Source: Pedobacter sp. BS3
GTDB taxonomy: Bacteria; Bacteroidota; Bacteroidia; Sphingobacteriales; Sphingobacteriaceae
Length of the DNA: 64,000 nucleotides
Assembly: GCF_008274585.1 (NCBI RefSeq)
Contig: NZ_VTRT01000005.1
Location: 62,001-126,000, forward strand
Direction of reading: 5' to 3'
The first letter of the stretch is position 1. The number at the start of each line of letters is the position of its first letter. The position numbers and the translations under genes were made by a program. Shown piece by piece: positions 60,523 through 64,000 of the stretch. The notes beneath the pieces are model-generated. The model was not told the DNA's origin and ran no database searches. It worked only from the letters and a program-made list of their open reading frames with translations.

Positions 60523-60647
60523 GCACTGCCCTGACAAAAATAAACCCGGGTGAAGCGGATACCGGCCAATGTGGCTAAGGCCCTGTGTAGTATGAGCGGA
60601 ACACGGGACTATAGTTGCCGATGCATTGCTGTACTTGCTTTTCTAAA
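60523..60647. repeat. 125-bp dispersed element, copy B
   Basis: Same ordered blocks as 33296-33420. It ends three bases before the stop codon of the minus-strand 60651 gene. Confidence 0.75.
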
Positions 60648-60650
60648 GAT

Positions 60651-61256
60651 TTAATCTTCATTCTCGTTAAATTGTCCTTGCAGGCGCTCAAGATTGGTTA
60701 TCATGGTGTTTAAACGGGTTTCTTCCTTACGGATGTAGCGGCGCATAAATACGTAGTAACAGAGTATGAACCAGGCAACGGTGAACACGATGGCGAGAAC
60801 GGTTTGAAGTATGGAAACGTAAAAGAAGATTTCGATGAGGTACAACGCCAGACCGATAGAGATGAACAGCAGGTACAAACGGTATGTGCGGGTGTTGAGC
60901 ATGTATCGTTTTTGCCGGTAATTTTTTAGCCAGGTAATGTATTGTGCGGGTGTATGCAACAGGGTTTCGCTGTTGTTCAGGTTGCGGTAATGCCGTACCT
61001 GGATGAATACAAAGAACAGGCAGCATACAATAAATATCATTAACGCCAGGTAAGTTGTGCCCAGGCGGAAATTGCTGATAAACAGTGTGATTGTCAGTAG
61101 GGCTACGGCTATAAGGGCCGCGGCGGCCTGCAGCAGCAGCTTGTTGGCAAATGTTTGACGGGTGTTACGGATACGTTTTAAAATGTCATCGCTGTTGACT
61201 TTTGAAAGCGTTGCCTGACCGTGCCATATATCTTTCAGTGCATCAAAATCTTTCAT
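60651..61256 (-). CDS. Membrane protein paired with the sigma factor, possible anti-sigma
   Basis: A 201-residue protein with a soluble N-terminus (MKDFDALKDIWHGQATLSKVNSDDILKRIRNTRQTF) and four hydrophobic segments at ~40-60, 67-88, 125-146 and 150-170, then a basic tail. The gene overlaps the sigma factor by 14 bases, a common layout for anti-sigma partners. It has no zinc anti-sigma motif, so the role is inferred from position. Confidence 0.65.
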   Translation of the reverse strand: MKDFDALKDIWHGQATLSKVNSDDILKRIRNTRQTFANKLLLQAAAALIAVALLTITLFISNFRLGTTYLALMIFIVCCLFFVFIQVRHYRNLNNSETLLHTPAQYITWLKNYRQKRYMLNTRTYRLYLLFISIGLALYLIEIFFYVSILQTVLAIVFTVAWFILCYYVFMRRYIRKEETRLNTMITNLERLQGQFNENED

Positions 61257-61740
61257 AACGATTATATATTTCAGTCAGTTTTTGTTTAATACGGTGTATT
61301 CTTACCCGGAGGTTGCCTTCGCTGATGCCTGATATTTCGGCAATTTCGGCGTAAGGCACTTCATCAAGCACCATGGTGATGATGATACGTTCGTTCTCTT
61401 CGAGCTGGGCAATACATTTGTACAGGAGCGCTACCTGCTCGTTTTTTTCTGAAGGCAAATCTACCTGATTTTCGATAATATTATCGGTAAGTTCGTCTTT
61501 AGGATGGCGTTTTTCGGTTCTTAGCCATGATAAGCAGGTGTTTACGGCAATGCGGTAAATCCACGTGGAAATAAGCGCCTGGTTACGGAATTTATCCAGG
61601 TTCTGCCATACCTTCATAAAGGTTTCCTGCATCAGGTCGTTCGCAGCATCTTCGTCGCCTGTGTAGCCATAGCAGAGATGGCATATTTTGCGGGAATTTT
61701 CGCTGAAAATCTTTTTAAATAATTGCTCGTTGGCCGCCAT
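61243..61740 (-). CDS. ECF-type RNA polymerase sigma factor
   Basis: Sigma-70-family factor of ~165 residues. Start is ATG at 61740 (upstream frame overlaps another gene). Region 2 reads YGYTGDEDAANDLMQETFMKVWQNLDKFRNQALISTWIYRIAVNTCLSWLR, and region 4 reads ERIIITMVLDEVPYAEIAEISGISEGNLRVRIHRIKQKL. The gene has its own -7 box and is translationally coupled to the downstream membrane protein. Confidence 0.95.
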   Translation of the reverse strand: MAANEQLFKKIFSENSRKICHLCYGYTGDEDAANDLMQETFMKVWQNLDKFRNQALISTWIYRIAVNTCLSWLRTEKRHPKDELTDNIIENQVDLPSEKNEQVALLYKCIAQLEENERIIITMVLDEVPYAEIAEISGISEGNLRVRIHRIKQKLTEIYNRYERF

Positions 61741-61759
61741 GTTCCTCTTAGATAGATAA

Positions 61760-61767
61760 CAAAGGTA
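61760..61767 (-). promoter_or_regulatory. -7 box of the sigma factor operon
   Basis: TACCTTTG on the minus strand fits TAnnTTTG, 19 bases before the ATG at 61740. No clear -33 box. Confidence 0.5.
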
Positions 61768-61771
61768 AATG

Positions 61772-62293
61772 TTACAAGCTAATACCGTCGGCCGAAAAAC
61801 CACGAAGCTTTTGCCGGGCTTCGTCAACCAGGTTGTTGTATTCCTGGCTGAGGTCAAATTGCAAATCCTCGTGAATATGCGGCATCACTTTCCGGATTTT
61901 TTCCAACTGCCGTAAAAACAACGAACGTAAGGCTTTGCTGGTCGACCGGGTATTGGTGTACTGCATGAAATTTTTGCAAAACCAGATGGCCAGCTCGACT
62001 TCCACCTGTTTGGACGCTGTGAATTTGGTGTGTTTATTTAACTGCCGGATGATTTTCCGAAGCGATTTGGTGGCGTAATATTCGTGTTTGTTCAGGTTGG
62101 TAAATTCGGGTAGCAACGCTTCTTTTACCATCCTGGCATATTCCATGGGGTCGTCTGCATAGAACAGCAGGTAACTGGTAAGCTCTTTAATCTCTTTTTT
62201 GTATTTGGCCAATCGCAGGCATAATTCTATCAGGTAAACCGGATTTTTTTCCTTCAGTTCTTTACGGATATCGCTTAGTTTTTCAGAATACAT
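61772..62293 (-). CDS. Unknown 173-residue helical protein
   Basis: Soluble, helix-rich, Lys/Leu-rich protein with a Bacteroidota-looking conserved feel (KNPVYLIELCLRLAKYKKEIKELTSYLLFYADDP; VELAIWFCKNFMQYTNTRSTSKALRSLFLRQLEKIRK). No family is recognised and no signal is seen. The sigma promoter lies between its stop and the sigma gene, so it is probably separately transcribed. Confidence 0.7.
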   Translation of the reverse strand: MYSEKLSDIRKELKEKNPVYLIELCLRLAKYKKEIKELTSYLLFYADDPMEYARMVKEALLPEFTNLNKHEYYATKSLRKIIRQLNKHTKFTASKQVEVELAIWFCKNFMQYTNTRSTSKALRSLFLRQLEKIRKVMPHIHEDLQFDLSQEYNNLVDEARQKLRGFSADGISL

Positions 62294-62446
62294 ATACTTT
62301 CGGCATTGCGACGTAAATGTAAATAATTACTTTTGGCAATTTATAAGATGTGGGTTAAGTAAAAATTCAAAAGATGAGCGTAGCGAAACCCTGAATAATT
62401 TATACATCAGTTAACATAATCATAGTAAGTAAAGCAATTAATTGAA

Positions 62447-62950
62447 ATGAGCGACAGAGGTAAACGCATATTCCTGGCATTAAGTATAGCTATCCCGTTT
62501 TTGCTGTACAGCGTATATTATTATGGTATGGTATTGAAAAATGCGCCTTTCCGTTCAAAAGATTTTCAGTCGGTAACGCTGAAATATGGGTTGGGGGATA
62601 GCCTGGTTAATCAGTACAACTCGTCGACAGGCGAGTTCCGGTATCTGAACAAGCGTGATTCGCTGGTAACCATTCACGTCAGGCTGAATAAGGACGATAT
62701 GCTGTACCTGCATCATAAAGCTGCCGAGCTGGGCTTCTGGGATTTCCCTGAACATCTTTCCGGCACCTCCAAGGACCCTAAAACCCCGCATTATTACCTG
62801 GAATATAAATACAGGGAAAAAACAAAACGTGTTTATTTCGACCTGGATTATAATGGAAATCCAAAGTTATACGACGCAGCCAAGCAGTTAATTAACGAGG
62901 TGAACAAGGTAATTAATGATGCCGCCGACCGGCAGAACGCTTACCGGTAA
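62447..62950 (+). CDS. Membrane-anchored protein, unknown
   Basis: A 167-residue protein with one N-terminal membrane segment (IFLALSIAIPFLLYSVYYYGMVL) and a soluble domain, probably outside the membrane (LNKRDSLVTIHVRLNKDDMLYLHHKAAELGFWDFPEHL, YYLEYKYREKTKRVYFDLDYNGNPKL). No family is recognised. It is a single gene before a C/T-rich repeat and nagB. Confidence 0.7.
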   Translation: MSDRGKRIFLALSIAIPFLLYSVYYYGMVLKNAPFRSKDFQSVTLKYGLGDSLVNQYNSSTGEFRYLNKRDSLVTIHVRLNKDDMLYLHHKAAELGFWDFPEHLSGTSKDPKTPHYYLEYKYREKTKRVYFDLDYNGNPKLYDAAKQLINEVNKVINDAADRQNAYR

Positions 62951-63116
62951 GCCCACCCCGGCCCTCCCAAAGGGAGGGAGTAAGCTTTCGATCTTTCTAA
63001 CTTCCGGACCATGAACTATGAACCATCAGCGAGTATGCTTTCGGACTTTCCCAACTTTCGGACTATGAGCTATGAACCATTAGCTATTAGCCATCAGCTT
63101 TCCACCTCATCTTTTA
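62951..63116. repeat. Dispersed low-complexity repeat of the 22/32-kb family
   Basis: Words CTTCCGGACCATGAACTATG and ATGAACCATTAGC recur, as at 22266-22515 and 32235-32375, here without exact period. No gene; an ORF at 63011-63229 is made of these words. Confidence 0.65.
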
Positions 63117-63148
63117 TTTGCACAGAATTATTATTTGTTTTAGTTTTG
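63117..63148 (+). promoter_or_regulatory. Promoter of nagB
   Basis: TTTG (63117-63120), then 20 bases, then TAGTTTTG (63141-63148): a full -33/-7 match. Confidence 0.7.
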
Positions 63149-63162
63149 TGTGTGCGCACACA
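63149..63162. promoter_or_regulatory. 14-bp perfect palindrome at the nagB start site
   Basis: TGTGTGCGCACACA lies directly after the -7 box, where transcription should begin, 29 bases before the nagB ATG. Candidate operator for a repressor of amino-sugar genes. Confidence 0.55.
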
Positions 63163-63191
63163 TGGCGCTCATTTTAAAATAGAACAGAATA

Positions 63192-64000
63192 ATGCCACGA
63201 TTAAATCTCTTAGAAGAAACCCGCTTTGAAAAACTACCGGTATCTGTATTTCCTGATGAAAACACCGCATCCAGGCATGTTGCCCAACGCATTGCCAATC
63301 TCATTAAAGAGAAACAAGCTAACGGACAACAGGCTGTACTCGGATTGGCTACCGGCGCAACGCCTGTAAAAGTTTATGCAGAACTGGTGCGTATGCACAG
63401 GGAAGAAGGTTTAAGCTTTAAGAACGTGGTAACGTTTAACCTGGATGAGTATTATCCGATGGAGCCTACTGCCGCCCAGAGTTATGTAACATTCATGAAA
63501 GAACAACTGTTTAATCATGTGGATATCGACATGAACAATGTAAATATCCCTGATGGAACATTACCGCTTGATAAGGTCGCTGAATATTGCCTGAACTACG
63601 AACAAAAGATTATTGCCAGCGGTGGACTTGATTTGCAAATCCTGGGTATCGGGCGTACGGGTCACATTGGTTTTAATGAGCCCGGGTCGGCGCCTAATTC
63701 CGGAACACGGCTGGTTACGCTTAATGATTTGACCCGTCGGGATGCTTCACGCGATTTTGGTGGGAAGAACAATGTGCCGGTTAAAGCCATTACGATGGGT
63801 ATCGGTACTATTTTCCAGGCACGCGATATTATCCTGATGGCCTGGAATAAAAAGAAAGCTTCTATTATTAAAAAGGCCGTTGAAGGCGAAATATCATCTG
63901 ATGTTCCGGCCACTTACCTGCAATTATCCGATAAGGTAGAGTTTATTCTGGACGAAGAAGCGGCGTCTGAACTTACCCGTTTTGATACACCCTGGCTGGT
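63192..64000 (+). CDS. nagB: Glucosamine-6-phosphate deaminase, 3' end outside window
   Basis: Converts glucosamine-6-phosphate to fructose-6-phosphate and ammonia, in hexosamine breakdown. Motifs: LGLATGATPVKVYAEL, VVTFNLDEYYPM, and GIGRTGHIGFNEPGS with the catalytic His/Glu. The open frame runs past the window end. Long Bacteroidota forms carry an extra C-terminal deacetylase-like domain; the N-terminus here (PRLNLLEETRFEKLPVSVFPDENTASRHVA) is of that type, but the extension cannot be seen. It would take GlcNAc products freed by GH20 at 52 kb, an inferred link. Confidence 0.93.
   Translation, partial: MPRLNLLEETRFEKLPVSVFPDENTASRHVAQRIANLIKEKQANGQQAVLGLATGATPVKVYAELVRMHREEGLSFKNVVTFNLDEYYPMEPTAAQSYVTFMKEQLFNHVDIDMNNVNIPDGTLPLDKVAEYCLNYEQKIIASGGLDLQILGIGRTGHIGFNEPGSAPNSGTRLVTLNDLTRRDASRDFGGKNNVPVKAITMGIGTIFQARDIILMAWNKKKASIIKKAVEGEISSDVPATYLQLSDKVEFILDEEAASELTRFDTPWL

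Noticed and set aside
63011-63229. 72-residue ORF before nagB
   Set aside because: Made of low-complexity repeat words and overlaps the nagB start.

Overview
The window comes from a Bacteroidota genome, most likely Sphingobacteriaceae (Mucilaginibacter/Pedobacter-like). This rests on a fused SecD-SecF, a SusC/SusD pair, PorV/PorQ-type and type IX secretion (T9SS) cargo proteins, a long-form NagB start, and -7 promoter boxes of the Bacteroidota type (TAnnTTTG). No tRNA, rRNA, CRISPR array, complete insertion sequence or prophage was seen.

Layout. 1-8.5 kb is housekeeping: the end of dihydrofolate reductase, secDF, cmk, arfB, a PorV/PorQ-like protein, an AcpH-like protein and tyrS. 8.5-13.3 kb holds a Xre/RES toxin-antitoxin pair, a LuxE-like protein, a small membrane protein and a penicillin-acylase-family hydrolase. 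13.4-24.7 kb holds a GH31 glucosidase, two small Cys-rich secreted proteins, a CBS-plus-DHp protein without an ATPase domain, glycogen branching enzyme, a PL6 lyase, a cytochrome c, a PQQ-type sugar dehydrogenase and an AhpD-like protein. 25.2-32.9 kb is the most unusual gene block: an E1-like/nitroreductase fusion, an acyl/acetyltransferase-like protein, a 7TMR-DISM sensor kinase, a receiver-kinase hybrid and two lone receivers. 33.8-55.9 kb is a polysaccharide utilisation locus: PL8-type lyase, sulfatase, T9SS protein, GH29, SusC, SusD, DUF5017, GH88, a beta-helix protein, GH20 and GH3. 56.3-64 kb returns to mixed genes: TlpA-like, a truncated gene, a di-heme cytochrome, mnmD, nitroreductase, Crp/Fnr, a sigma factor with a membrane partner, and the start of nagB.

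How genes work together. The polysaccharide locus reads as one degradation path for an acidic glycan. The PL8 lyase and sulfatase open the polymer, SusC/SusD and the surface lipoprotein import oligomers, and GH88, GH20, GH29 and GH3 remove unsaturated uronic acid, hexosamine, fucose and other terminal sugars. Two promoter regions in it share a motif that may be the regulator's site, but no regulator lies in the locus. The E1/nitroreductase block looks like a small-molecule or peptide-modification module wired to its own two-component system; this is inference from gene order.

The intergenic DNA is unusually rich in repeats: several MITE-like elements with terminal inverted repeats, a nested MITE, a 91-bp and an 88-bp tandem repeat, palindromic elements, and a ~125-bp element that in both copies abuts the 3' end of a minus-strand gene.
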